18,205 nt of DNA from G020353115 sp964481765 (GCA_964481765.1 CAYZVJ010000068.1:1-18205); one strand, 5' to 3'. Positions 1 to 7,511 are shown, numbered from the stretch's first letter. Made by a program: numbers and translations. Notes: generated by a model not told the origin, from the sequence alone.

Positions 1-19
1 CTATAATTATACTTACCTT

Positions 20-100
20 TTGAGGCATTTAAGGCATTTGTAATTTAAGGCATTTGTAACTTGAGGCATTTAAGGCATTTGTAATTTAAGGCATTTCATT
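20..100. repeat. 41-bp tandem repeat, two copies
   Basis: Positions 20-60 and 61-96 are two head-to-tail copies of the same roughly 41-bp unit. Each copy has three occurrences of the word GGCATTT, giving six in about 75 bp, separated by short AT-rich linkers. The second copy runs into the 3' end of sucC, so the sucC stop codon (96-98) lies at its edge. There are no unique spacers, so this is not a CRISPR array. On the transcribed strand it would form the start of the sucC 3' UTR or the intergenic region after it. No clear hairpin or U-tract marks it as a terminator. Confidence 0.9.
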
Positions 101-1286
101 TCACCACCTCTTTCACTTTCGTTGCGGCCTCTTCGAGTGTAATGGCAGAGAAGACTTTCAGTCCGGAGTCGTCAATCAGTTTCTTCCCTTCTTCGGCGTT
201 GGTTCCCTGGAGTCGCACGATCACAGGCACATCGATATGACCAAAGGATTTATAAGCATCCACAACCCCCTGTGCAACGCGATCGCAGCGGACAATGCCT
301 CCAAATATGTTTATCAGTATCGCCTTGACATTGGGATCTTTTAGGATAATCCTGAACCCGGCTTCGACCGTTTCAGCATTTGCTGTTCCGCCAACATCGA
401 GAAAATTTGCCGGATCACCGCCAGACAGTTTAATGATATCCATGGTTGCCATAGCCAGTCCGGCACCATTGACCATACAGCCGACATTTCCATCCAGTTT
501 CACGAAGTTCAGGTCGTGCTTTGTTGCTTCAACCTCTGCCGGATCCTCCTCGGTGATATCCCGCATCTCAGCAAAATCCTTATGCCTGAAGAGTGCATTA
601 TCATCCAGGTTCACTTTTGCATCAGCCGCCAGTATCTTATCATCGGATGTTTTAAAGACGGGATTAATCTCAAACAGGGAAGCGTCCGACATTTCATACG
701 CTTTATAAAGTGCCGTAACGAACCGGTTCATCTCCTTGAAGGCTGTTCCTGACAATCCCAGGTTAAACGCAATTCGTCTGGCCTGGAAAGCCTGGATTCC
801 AACCCTCGGATCCACCTCTTCCTTAAATATCAGGTGGGGCGTTTTTTCTGCAACGGTCTCGATATCCATTCCTCCTTCGGTTGAATACATGATTATATTT
901 CTTCCGGTGTCCCTGTTTAACAGCACACTCATATAGAATTCCTGGATTTCTCCGGGTCCCGGGTAATAAATGCTCTGTTCAATGAGGAGACGATTGACCA
1001 CTTTCCCTTCCGGCCCGGTTTGATGAGTTACCAGGGTCATTCCAAGTATTTCTTTTGCATATTGTACAACCTCCTGGAGTGTCTTTGCAATCTTCACACC
1101 ACCACCTTTCCCCCTTCCACCGGCATGGATCTGGGCTTTCACTGCCCAGCTTTCGGTTCCTGTTTTTTGCTTTATCTCTTTTGCAGCATCCAATGCCTTG
1201 TCCGGAGATTCAATCACAATTCCTTCAGGGACGGCAACGCCAAATTGCCTGAGAATTGATTTGGCCTGGTATTCATGGATATTCAT
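96..1286 (-). CDS. sucC: Succinate-CoA ligase (ADP-forming), beta subunit
   Basis: This subunit carries the ATP-grasp domain and pairs with the alpha subunit SucD. Together they interconvert succinyl-CoA and succinate with ADP or GDP phosphorylation in the cytosolic TCA cycle. From the chosen start the protein is 396 residues, close to the usual length. The N-terminus MNIHEYQAK is typical of the family. A glycine-rich nucleotide loop (AGGRGKGGG) follows early on, and the C-terminal ligase half has the DVGGTAN and NIFGGIVRCD signatures. An in-frame ATG at 1334 would add 16 residues unlike the family. It is rejected because a well-formed promoter (1313-1343) lies between it and the chosen start. 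The gene is divergent from the RNA methyltransferase gene. No sucD is seen inside the window; it could lie beyond the left edge or elsewhere. Confidence 0.96.
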   Translation of the reverse strand: MNIHEYQAKSILRQFGVAVPEGIVIESPDKALDAAKEIKQKTGTESWAVKAQIHAGGRGKGGGVKIAKTLQEVVQYAKEILGMTLVTHQTGPEGKVVNRLLIEQSIYYPGPGEIQEFYMSVLLNRDTGRNIIMYSTEGGMDIETVAEKTPHLIFKEEVDPRVGIQAFQARRIAFNLGLSGTAFKEMNRFVTALYKAYEMSDASLFEINPVFKTSDDKILAADAKVNLDDNALFRHKDFAEMRDITEEDPAEVEATKHDLNFVKLDGNVGCMVNGAGLAMATMDIIKLSGGDPANFLDVGGTANAETVEAGFRIILKDPNVKAILINIFGGIVRCDRVAQGVVDAYKSFGHIDVPVIVRLQGTNAEEGKKLIDDSGLKVFSAITLEEAATKVKEVVK

Positions 1287-1312
1287 ATGAAACGGGTTTA
1301 ATTTGTGAATTT

Positions 1313-1343
1313 CAAATGTAGTTTTTTTCGTCACTTTTTCAAA
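1313..1343 (-). promoter_or_regulatory. Bacteroidota-type promoter of sucC
   Basis: Read on the minus strand, TTTG (1343-1340) is followed by exactly 19 bases and then TACATTTG (1320-1313). This matches the known Bacteroidota housekeeping consensus TTTG-N19-TAnnTTTG. Transcription would start near 1305, giving a leader of about 20 nt before the sucC ATG at 1286. The match supports the shorter sucC start. Confidence 0.75.
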
Positions 1344-1448
1344 GAAATAATTGACTCAGGGAGCAGAGAAACTGGAGATCCCGTATCCCGCTCTCTTTTT
1401 TCGGTATTTTCTGTATTTTTATACCGTGTACTACGATCGGTATTACTC

Positions 1449-2003
1449 ATGAGAAAGCGTAAAAACAGCGAGTTAGGAAGGAAAAGTGTCAGGGAGTTCA
1501 AAGAATCAGGCAAGCTACCCCTGATTCTTGTCCTGGATAATGTCAGGAGCCTGAACAACATCGGATCGGTTTTCCGGACTGCTGATGCATTTCTGGTTGA
1601 ATCGATCTATTTGTGTGGAATTACGGCAAAACCTCCTCACCGGGATATTCAGAAAACTGCCCTGGGAGCGACCGAATCGGTAGCATGGGAATATGTTAAA
1701 GAGACAGAGCAGGTTATTGGTCATTTGAAAAAAAGGGGGATTAAGATCATTTCTGTTGAGCAGGTCGAAGGTTCAATATCCCTTCAGGATTTCCGGATGG
1801 ATGCCGGGAGTACCCATGCACTCGTTTTTGGTCACGAGATCAATGGTGTGCAGCAGTCTGTCATCGACATGAGTGATGCATGCATCGAGATACCTCAATT
1901 CGGCACCAAGCATTCATTCAACATTTCGGTGAGTGCAGGAATTGTACTGTGGGAGTTTTACTGCCAGCTTGAGGAGATAAAAAAAAGAGCGATCCGGGAT
2001 TGA
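1449..2003 (+). CDS. SpoU/TrmH-family RNA 2'-O-methyltransferase
   Basis: This is a predicted SAM-dependent ribose methyltransferase of the SPOUT (trefoil-knot) class, acting on tRNA or rRNA. From the start at 1449 it has 184 residues, about the size of a stand-alone catalytic SPOUT domain. All three family motifs are visible. Motif 1 is around residues 30-46 (NVRSLNNIGSVFRTADA, with the conserved Asn and Arg). Motif 2 is around 127-133 (FGHEING). Motif 3 is around 148-163 (EIPQFGTKHSFNISVSA), where the usual SLN is SFN. Upstream in-frame ATGs, including one at 1305, would add up to 48 residues without family character and would overlap the sucC promoter, so they were rejected. The substrate nucleotide cannot be told from the sequence. 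It is the only plus-strand gene in the window. Confidence 0.9.
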   Translation: MRKRKNSELGRKSVREFKESGKLPLILVLDNVRSLNNIGSVFRTADAFLVESIYLCGITAKPPHRDIQKTALGATESVAWEYVKETEQVIGHLKKRGIKIISVEQVEGSISLQDFRMDAGSTHALVFGHEINGVQQSVIDMSDACIEIPQFGTKHSFNISVSAGIVLWEFYCQLEEIKKRAIRD

Positions 2004-2017
2004 ATCGCTCTTTTTTT
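1979..2017. terminator. Bidirectional intrinsic terminator between convergent genes
   Basis: A run of A, then GAGCGAT (1987-1993), a 10-base loop, ATCGCTC (2004-2010) and a run of seven T form a perfect stem flanked by A and T tracts on both sides. It can therefore stop transcription in either direction. The left arm encodes the last residues of the methyltransferase and its TGA stop (2001-2003) sits at the end of the loop. The same hairpin would end the minus-strand lipoprotein gene, whose stop codon is at 2031. Confidence 0.9.
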
Positions 2018-2030
2018 ATATGAACATTAA

Positions 2031-3746
2031 CTATTCAACAATCGACTTAAAGGTATCGTTCTCAAAATACTTGAAGAATTCGAGATCTGTTTTAGCCATC
2101 TCTTTCATATCAGCATTCTTGCCAACGGATGAACGCAGGTTATTGAACATATAATCTTCAGCCTGTGTTCTTGCTCCCACGATGGCTCTCAGGTAATAGA
2201 CCCATTCATTATCAGAATCAACCGCATCGATGGTCGTTTTTGCTCCTGCGGCATCACCATTGAGCAATTTTGCCAATGCCAGGTTAAAGGTGGGTTTGGT
2301 ACCCATATAATTAACTGCTTCCTGGTATTTCCCTTCCACAACGCTGATGATACCCAATCCAAAGTTTGATTCCTCTGTTGGTTTTTCCAGGGATGTGAAG
2401 AGTGTTTTGGCACCATCGAGATCACCTTCCAGAAGTGCAACATAACCCAGGTTATTTTTCACCAGATCGATATCCTTAATTGCTTTTGCCTTTTCGAAAG
2501 CGGCTTTTGCTTCGGCCACTTTCCCCATATACATATAGGTATACCCTACATTATTATGAGCCCGGATACAACCGGAATTCTTTTTGACTGCCAGCTGGTA
2601 GAAAGCGAGCATTTTATCCAGGTCTTTACCGACCAGTGTTGCGCCATAGAGGCATTCTTCCAATCCAAGGGTATCGGGATTTGATGCAAGGAATTCGAGG
2701 ATCTCCTCATCGGAAAAGCCAATGAGCTCGACATTTACTGAGATTTTTGATCTTCTCAGCTGGGGAAGGATGTCATCTGCAATAATTTTATACGCTGCTG
2801 AAATATTTTTAATTTCTTTTTCACGAACAACCGGATCGGAGTGCATCGAGAGAACCCTCAGGATAAGGTCTTTATCCTGGATGGTGGATTTCTCCATCAA
2901 CTCTTTGAATCCTTCCCAGTCTTCGGGAGTAGCCTGTTTACCAATGAATCCTGCTTCTGTTGCTTCCTCAACTTTTGCTCTTTTCAACTCCCTGTCAATA
3001 AAGGTTTCAGCAGTAACCGACCTTTTCTGTGATAGTTTATCGTTAAAATCATACTCTCCATCAGGAGAAGCGTATGCTGAAATTGCAGTACCCGTGAATT
3101 TCATATTTTCAGCTTCAGTGGCTTTTTTGATAAAGTCTTTGAGTGCTGTAATATCCTCTGCCTGCAGTTCTGATCCACGAACATTTGCCACGTTGATCAG
3201 GTAGTGGATATCCGCCATTTGTGATTTTGGGATAATCCGCTTGAAATTATCCTTCATCATGATCGGGACACCTTTTTTCTGGACATAGGTCGGAGTGGTG
3301 ATCACGCCATCCGCCAGTTTAACAGGGTCAAAATCAACTGACTTGTCCTTCATAGAGGCTTTAGCTCTCAACATCAATTCAGATACTCTCATCTCCTCAA
3401 CAAACGGGACTTTAGAGGTATAGGTGAACTTATCACCCGTATAATTAATCACCTCATTGTTTGCTTCAACACTTTCTCCCTGGAGAGTTACTGGTTCAAA
3501 AGCTGTTTCGCCTCCACCATATACCAGGACAGGAGTGGCTTCAACCGTAGCTTTTTTGTTGAAGTATTTCTCCGGGAATGTCCCTGTAATGGTGACTCCA
3601 ACTTCGCCAGCATGTGTTTCAAGTATCTCAGGCACAACTTTATAGGAGATGTCACTTGCATTCTGCTGCATCTTATTCAGTCCACCACAACTACTCAAAA
3701 CCAATACTGCCAAAATCAGAGATGCTAAATAGTTAATCGTCTTCAT
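2031..3746 (-). CDS. Lipoprotein with OmpA-like domain and TPR repeats
   Basis: This is a 571-residue envelope protein of unknown function. The N-terminus is a lipoprotein signal: a short basic start, a hydrophobic stretch, and the lipobox LSSC with the lipidated Cys at position 20. Residues 30-150 look like beta-rich Bacteroidota envelope sequence that I cannot name. Residues 178-345 resemble a divergent OmpA C-terminal (peptidoglycan-binding) fold: SAYASPDG, then NDKLSQKR near 235-242, as in the N..LS..RA helix of OmpA, and RRSKISVNVE near 331. Residues 390-510 contain TPR-like helical pairs (AHNNVGYTYMYMGKVAEAKA, and NNLGYVALLEGDLDGAKT). The likely place is periplasmic, anchored in a membrane by lipid and possibly touching the cell wall. 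It stands alone, convergent with the methyltransferase gene. The OmpA assignment is inference from motif spacing. Confidence 0.85.
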   Translation of the reverse strand: MKTINYLASLILAVLVLSSCGGLNKMQQNASDISYKVVPEILETHAGEVGVTITGTFPEKYFNKKATVEATPVLVYGGGETAFEPVTLQGESVEANNEVINYTGDKFTYTSKVPFVEEMRVSELMLRAKASMKDKSVDFDPVKLADGVITTPTYVQKKGVPIMMKDNFKRIIPKSQMADIHYLINVANVRGSELQAEDITALKDFIKKATEAENMKFTGTAISAYASPDGEYDFNDKLSQKRSVTAETFIDRELKRAKVEEATEAGFIGKQATPEDWEGFKELMEKSTIQDKDLILRVLSMHSDPVVREKEIKNISAAYKIIADDILPQLRRSKISVNVELIGFSDEEILEFLASNPDTLGLEECLYGATLVGKDLDKMLAFYQLAVKKNSGCIRAHNNVGYTYMYMGKVAEAKAAFEKAKAIKDIDLVKNNLGYVALLEGDLDGAKTLFTSLEKPTEESNFGLGIISVVEGKYQEAVNYMGTKPTFNLALAKLLNGDAAGAKTTIDAVDSDNEWVYYLRAIVGARTQAEDYMFNNLRSSVGKNADMKEMAKTDLEFFKYFENDTFKSIVE

Positions 3747-3794
3747 GGTTGCTTGGTTATTTGTTTAACAATCAATAATTTCTTGTAATTTATA

Positions 3795-3802
3795 CAAAAC
3801 TA
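3795..3802 (-). promoter_or_regulatory. Possible -7 element of the lipoprotein gene
   Basis: On the minus strand this reads TAGTTTTG, a full match to the Bacteroidota -7 element TAnnTTTG, placed about 49 nt before the ATG at 3746. No TTG is found at the expected upstream spacing, so only half of the promoter is supported. Confidence 0.4.
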
Positions 3803-3818
3803 ATAATGTTTTCATTAA

Positions 3819-3841
3819 AAAAAAATTATCATCGGCAATTT
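3819..3841 (-). terminator. Weak AT-rich terminator after the kinase gene
   Basis: On the minus strand AAAATT, a 9-base loop and AATTTT followed by more T lie about 15 nt past the deoxynucleoside kinase stop. The stem is only six A-T pairs, so this is a weak candidate. Confidence 0.3.
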
Positions 3842-3854
3842 TCTTCGTATATGG

Positions 3855-4490
3855 CTATAAAATAACACGATTCAGACCGGAGGCATACTCTTTTTGAAAG
3901 ACGATTTGCACCACCTCCCGATAATCTTCCGGATTGCTTATGAAGTCGATATTATTGGTGTCAATAATGAGAAAAATCAGTTCAGGGTGTTGTTTGAAAA
4001 ATTCAAAATATCCCGCCTGGATATTTTCAAGGTACTCCCTGGTGATGTTTTGTTCATAATCCCTGCCTCGTTTTCTGATATTCATCAGGAGGTTATCGGG
4101 ATTCACATGCAGGTAGACAAACAGGTCGGGTTTGGGAAGTGTACTATAGATGATGTCAAATATCTGCCGGTAGAGATTAAATTCATCGTCTGGCAGGGTA
4201 GCTTTGGCAAATATCAGGGATTTCATGAAGTAATAATCGGCGATGGTAAAGCTTTTAAACAGGTCACGGTCACTAAGTTCTCTTTTCAGCTGGTTGTACC
4301 GGTCGGCGAGAAACGAGAGTTCAAGGGGGAAAGAGTATCGTTCCGGATCCTGGTAGAATTTGGGGAGAAAGGGATTATCAGCGAATCGTTCTAGGATCAG
4401 TTTACCATTGAAATCCTGCGATATGCGTTTGGCAAGGGATGTTTTTCCGGCACCAATATTACCTTCAATTACAATATAATTCAGTTCCAT
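3855..4490 (-). CDS. Deoxynucleoside kinase family protein
   Basis: This cytosolic kinase probably phosphorylates deoxynucleosides (dA, dG or dC type) for nucleotide salvage. At 211 residues it has normal family length. The P-loop is at the N-terminus (GNIGAGKTS, residues 10-18). The family's Glu-Arg after the first helix is present (LERFADNPFL), as is the DYYFMKSLIFAK stretch. The lid region is Arg-rich (NIRKRGRDYE), as expected of the deoxynucleoside kinase/thymidylate kinase-like fold. The start at 4490 is the only one that keeps the beta-strand before the P-loop. In many Bacteroidetes the kinase lies next to folK; no folK is seen here. Substrate choice cannot be settled from these motifs. 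Confidence 0.9.
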   Translation of the reverse strand: MELNYIVIEGNIGAGKTSLAKRISQDFNGKLILERFADNPFLPKFYQDPERYSFPLELSFLADRYNQLKRELSDRDLFKSFTIADYYFMKSLIFAKATLPDDEFNLYRQIFDIIYSTLPKPDLFVYLHVNPDNLLMNIRKRGRDYEQNITREYLENIQAGYFEFFKQHPELIFLIIDTNNIDFISNPEDYREVVQIVFQKEYASGLNRVIL

Positions 4491-4546
4491 AACCTGTGCA
4501 GCAATTTCAACGGGTAAGGATCAGGCTCTTTCTCAAAACGGGACTA

Positions 4547-4560
4547 ATCGGAATTCCGAT
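4547..4560. repeat. Perfect 14-bp palindrome upstream of the kinase gene
   Basis: ATCGGAATTCCGAT reads the same on both strands. It lies 57 bp before the deoxynucleoside kinase start, in the short space between that gene and the preceding one. It could be an operator or chance; no known regulator site is recognised. Confidence 0.6.
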
Positions 4561-4577
4561 CACTCTTCCTGTAAAAA

Positions 4578-4585
4578 CAAAAATA
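4578..4585 (-). promoter_or_regulatory. Possible -7 element of the kinase gene
   Basis: On the minus strand this reads TATTTTTG, matching TAnnTTTG. No TTG element is found at about 19 bp upstream, even after collapsing the false gap. If used, the palindrome at 4547-4560 would lie just inside the transcript. Confidence 0.3.
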
Positions 4586-4605
4586 GGAATATCCTGATGA
4601 AATCA

Positions 4606-4751
4606 CTAAAATTGTCTGCCGAGTTTTTNNNNNNNNNNNNNNNNNNNNNNNNNNNNNNNNNNNNNNNNNNNNNNNNNNNNNNNNNNNNNNNNNNNNNNNN
4701 NNNNNNNNNNNNNNNNNNNNNNNNNNNNCTAAAATTGTCTGCCGAGTTTTT
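4606..4751. other. Scaffold gap 1 with duplicated flanks (likely false gap)
   Basis: Exactly 100 N (4629-4728) are flanked by the same 23 bases: 4606-4628 on the left and 4729-4751 on the right. The simplest reading is that two contigs overlap by 23 bp and a scaffolder inserted a fixed-size gap instead of merging them. Removing the N run and one copy gives a continuous sequence in which the upstream hypothetical gene ends normally at its TAG (4729-4731). Open frames crossing the N run on either strand are artefacts. Confidence 0.85.
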
Positions 4752-5238
4752 TGATCCGGTTGTCTTTCCGTTTTCCGAAAATCTGACCTGCCACCAGTCC
4801 CAGGAACCATCCGATCAAGAGGCCATTTTTCAGCCACTGTCCCATCTCTGCATCGAGGATGAGATCTGTCACAACACCCACCACTCCTCCGAACAGTAAT
4901 CCGGCGATCATTCCAACGAAGGAATAGAGTGCAATAAAGTAGGATCGTGGAGTAAGTTCATGGTCCTTCTTCAGGTGATGATAGACCGTGTCATGTAAAG
5001 TTTCGAATTCGGCTGCTCCCCCACCCGATGCTCTTATCATGCTTTCTATTTCTCTTGCTGCGTGAAGCATATCGGACCTGTTTTTCTTACAGACAGGGCA
5101 CTGATCTGCGAATTGGTCTGTCCATCTTGCCGATCTTATAAACCGGCTTATGTTAAATAGTTTATACTCTCGTCTGGTAAAGGGGAACTGATTTATCTCC
5201 TGATGAAACGAAGTAAACCATGCTGAATTTTTATCCAT
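4729..5238 (-). CDS. Hypothetical protein, CxxC/His motif plus two membrane helices
   Basis: I do not recognise this 169-residue protein. The N-terminal half is soluble and contains CPVC (Cys47, Cys50) and, after about 30 residues, a His-rich stretch HDTVYHHLKKDH (His 82-93). Together these could form a Cys2-His2 zinc site. The C-terminal half has two Gly-rich hydrophobic segments, roughly residues 99-125 and 137-155, followed by a basic tail (KRKDNRIKK). A two-pass inner-membrane protein with both ends in the cytoplasm fits the positive-inside rule. It lies 60 bp downstream of pnp on the same strand. Its TAG stop sits at the first base after the N run, but the overlap reconstruction shows the same stop, so the gene is complete. 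Function is unknown; zinc binding is inference. Confidence 0.75.
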   Translation of the reverse strand: MDKNSAWFTSFHQEINQFPFTRREYKLFNISRFIRSARWTDQFADQCPVCKKNRSDMLHAAREIESMIRASGGGAAEFETLHDTVYHHLKKDHELTPRSYFIALYSFVGMIAGLLFGGVVGVVTDLILDAEMGQWLKNGLLIGWFLGLVAGQIFGKRKDNRIKKLGRQF

Positions 5239-5245
5239 TTTCAGG

Positions 5246-5269
5246 GAACAAATAAACAGGAATTTGTTC
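5246..5269. repeat. Inverted repeat between pnp and the CxxC gene
   Basis: GAACAAAT (5246-5253) and ATTTGTTC (5262-5269) form a perfect 8-bp stem with an 8-base loop. It lies 8 nt ahead of the ATG at 5238 and could shade the ribosome site of that gene or mark the pnp 3' end. It has no U-tract, so it is not called a terminator. Confidence 0.5.
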
Positions 5270-5298
5270 TTTTGGTAAGCATCACCACAGCCGTCAGT

Positions 5299-7467
5299 TT
5301 AATCGTGTCTGTGTTCTTTTCCATCCGGTCTTCTCTCATGAGATCTTTCCGGTTTCGGCAACAGTACTTTACGGGAAAGTTTAAATTTACCGGTTCGCTC
5401 ATCGATATCGATCAATTTCACTTCGATTTCCTGGCCTTCTTTCAGTACGGAGTCGACGGTTTCCAGGCGGCGCCATTCAATCTCTGAAATATGCAGCAAT
5501 CCATCTTTTCCGGGGATGATCTCAACAAAAGCTCCGAAGGGAACGATTGACTTCACTTTCCCCTTATAGATTTTCCCTATTTCAGGAACTTCTACGATGC
5601 GGTTGATGCGTTTCAGGGCTGCTTCAATGGATTCCTTATTATCTGCGAATACATCAACGACTCCCTTATTATCAATTTCTTCAATAACGATGGTTGATCC
5701 TGTATCGTTCTGTATTTCCTGTATCACTTTGCCTCCCGGTCCGATGAGTGGACCAATCATATCCTTTGGAATGGTAATCTGGACAATTCTCGGAGCATGC
5801 GGTTTAAGGTTTTCTCTTGGTTCGGGAATGGTTTCAAGCATTTTATCAAGGATATAGAGTCTTCCCTTTTTTGCCTGGTCAAGTGCTTTTGCCAGTACTT
5901 CAAAGGATAGCCCCTCAATCTTGATGTCCATTTGGGTAGCTGTCACACCATCTTTTGTTCCGGTAACTTTAAAATCCATATCTCCAAGGTGATCCTCATC
6001 GCCCAGGATGTCGGAGAGGATTGCATATTTCCCGGTTTTTTCATCCGAAATCATTCCCATGGCGATTCCGGATACCGGTTTTTTAATTTTTATTCCGGCG
6101 TCCATGAGTGCAAGAGTTCCGGCACAAACGGTTGCCATGGAGGAAGATCCGTTGGATTCGAGGATATCTGACACCACCCTGATGGCATAGGGATTATCGG
6201 AATTTGCAGGCACCATTTTTTTCAGGGCTCTGTGTGCCAGGTTTCCATGTCCGATCTCTCTTCTGCTCAGGCCCCTTACGGGTCTTGCATCGCCGGTAGA
6301 AAAAGGAGGAAAGTTATAATGCAGCACAAATTTCTGAGTCCCCTGCAACAGCACTTCATCAATTACTTTCTCATCCAGTTTTGTTCCAAGGGTAACGGTT
6401 GTTAAGGACTGTGTTTCTCCACGTGTAAAGAGGGCTGATCCGTGAGCGGCAGGCAAATAATCCACCTCGCACCATATGGGGCGGATTTCATCGTGTTTTC
6501 TGCCATCCAGCCGAACACCTTCCTTGAGTATCAAATTACGTACAGCTTCCTTCTCCACTTCATGAAAATAGCGTGATACCAGCTTTTCGTCAATTTCATC
6601 CTCTTCGCTGAACTGAGAAAGGAATACCTCCTTCACCTCATTAAAAGCAGCCGACCGCTCATGTTTGTTTACGATTTTGCTGGCAGCAACGGCATGAATT
6701 TTATCATAGGTCTCGTCATACAGCTTCTTCCTGAGCTCTTCATTGTTCTCTTCGTGGTCGTAACTTCTGGTTTCGGGTTTACCTTTCATTTCTGCCAGCT
6801 CAAGTTGTGCTTTACACTGCACCTTGATAGCCTGGTGTGCAAATTTCATGGCTTCCAACATATCTTCTTCTGAAACCTCATTCATTTCACCCTCTACCAT
6901 CAATATATTTTTTTCGGTAGCTCCAACTATAATATCTATATCGGATTCTTCCAGGTCGGTGAAGGTAGGATTGATCTTGAATTTACCATCAATTCTTCCT
7001 ACCCGCACTTCGGATATGGGTCCATTAAACGGTATATCAGACATTGACAGGGCTGCCGAAGCGGCCAGTCCGGCAAGGGAATCGGGCATGATATCCTTAT
7101 CGGCTGAAATAAGGTTAACGGTAACGAACGTTTCCGCATGATAGTCATCTGGGAATAAGGGTCTCAGTGCCCTGTCGACCAGTCGTGCAATGAGCACTTC
7201 GTAATCCGATGGCCTGGTTTCCCGTTTCATAAACCCACCGGGAAATCGTCCCAGGGATGCAAACTTTTCTTTGTATTCGACAGAGAGTGGCATGAAATCC
7301 ATATCTTCCCGCGCTTCTTTTGCTGAAACAACCGTTGCCAGAAGCATGGTCCTTCCCATTTTTACCACTACAGAGCCATCAGCCTGCTTTGCCAGTTTTC
7401 CCGTTTCAATTGAGATGCTCCTTCCATCACCCAGGTCTATGGTCTTTTCAAACGCTTGGTACATCAT
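5299..7467 (-). CDS. pnp: Polynucleotide phosphorylase
   Basis: PNPase is a trimeric 3'-5' phosphorolytic exoribonuclease involved in mRNA decay and RNA quality control. The 722-residue protein has the full family layout. The first RNase PH domain is near residues 12-145 (FASLGRFPGGF, RPLFPDDYH), followed by an alpha-helical linker. The second RNase PH domain is near 325-540, with FSTGDARPVRGLSRREIGHG and the metal-binding Asp cluster SDILGDEDHLGDMDF. A KH domain follows near 560-628 (IGPGG at 575-579), then an S1 domain near 630-700 (GKVKSIVPFGAFVEI) and a charged His/Arg tail. Two adjacent ATGs exist at 7467 and 7464. A purine-rich AGGAAGGA lies about 6-9 bases ahead of them, a good ribosome-binding site. 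It follows rpsO, the common bacterial order, with a terminator hairpin between the two. Confidence 0.98.
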   Translation of the reverse strand: MMYQAFEKTIDLGDGRSISIETGKLAKQADGSVVVKMGRTMLLATVVSAKEAREDMDFMPLSVEYKEKFASLGRFPGGFMKRETRPSDYEVLIARLVDRALRPLFPDDYHAETFVTVNLISADKDIMPDSLAGLAASAALSMSDIPFNGPISEVRVGRIDGKFKINPTFTDLEESDIDIIVGATEKNILMVEGEMNEVSEEDMLEAMKFAHQAIKVQCKAQLELAEMKGKPETRSYDHEENNEELRKKLYDETYDKIHAVAASKIVNKHERSAAFNEVKEVFLSQFSEEDEIDEKLVSRYFHEVEKEAVRNLILKEGVRLDGRKHDEIRPIWCEVDYLPAAHGSALFTRGETQSLTTVTLGTKLDEKVIDEVLLQGTQKFVLHYNFPPFSTGDARPVRGLSRREIGHGNLAHRALKKMVPANSDNPYAIRVVSDILESNGSSSMATVCAGTLALMDAGIKIKKPVSGIAMGMISDEKTGKYAILSDILGDEDHLGDMDFKVTGTKDGVTATQMDIKIEGLSFEVLAKALDQAKKGRLYILDKMLETIPEPRENLKPHAPRIVQITIPKDMIGPLIGPGGKVIQEIQNDTGSTIVIEEIDNKGVVDVFADNKESIEAALKRINRIVEVPEIGKIYKGKVKSIVPFGAFVEIIPGKDGLLHISEIEWRRLETVDSVLKEGQEIEVKLIDIDERTGKFKLSRKVLLPKPERSHERRPDGKEHRHD

Positions 7468-7511
7468 TTTGTATCCTTCCTAATTTTGATCATTCTAATG
7501 AATCAGGTATG

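Noticed and set aside
20..100. Repeat cluster as a CRISPR array
   Set aside because: The units are directly adjacent with no unique spacers, contain smaller internal repeats, and no cas gene is present.
1287..1334. Sixteen-residue N-terminal extension of SucC
   Set aside because: It lacks family similarity and contains the promoter -7 element; MNIHEYQAK at 1286 is the usual start.
4544..4899. Open frames on both strands reading through the N run at 4629-4728
   Set aside because: They are artefacts of undetermined codons and the duplicated contig ends; they have no recognisable protein content.
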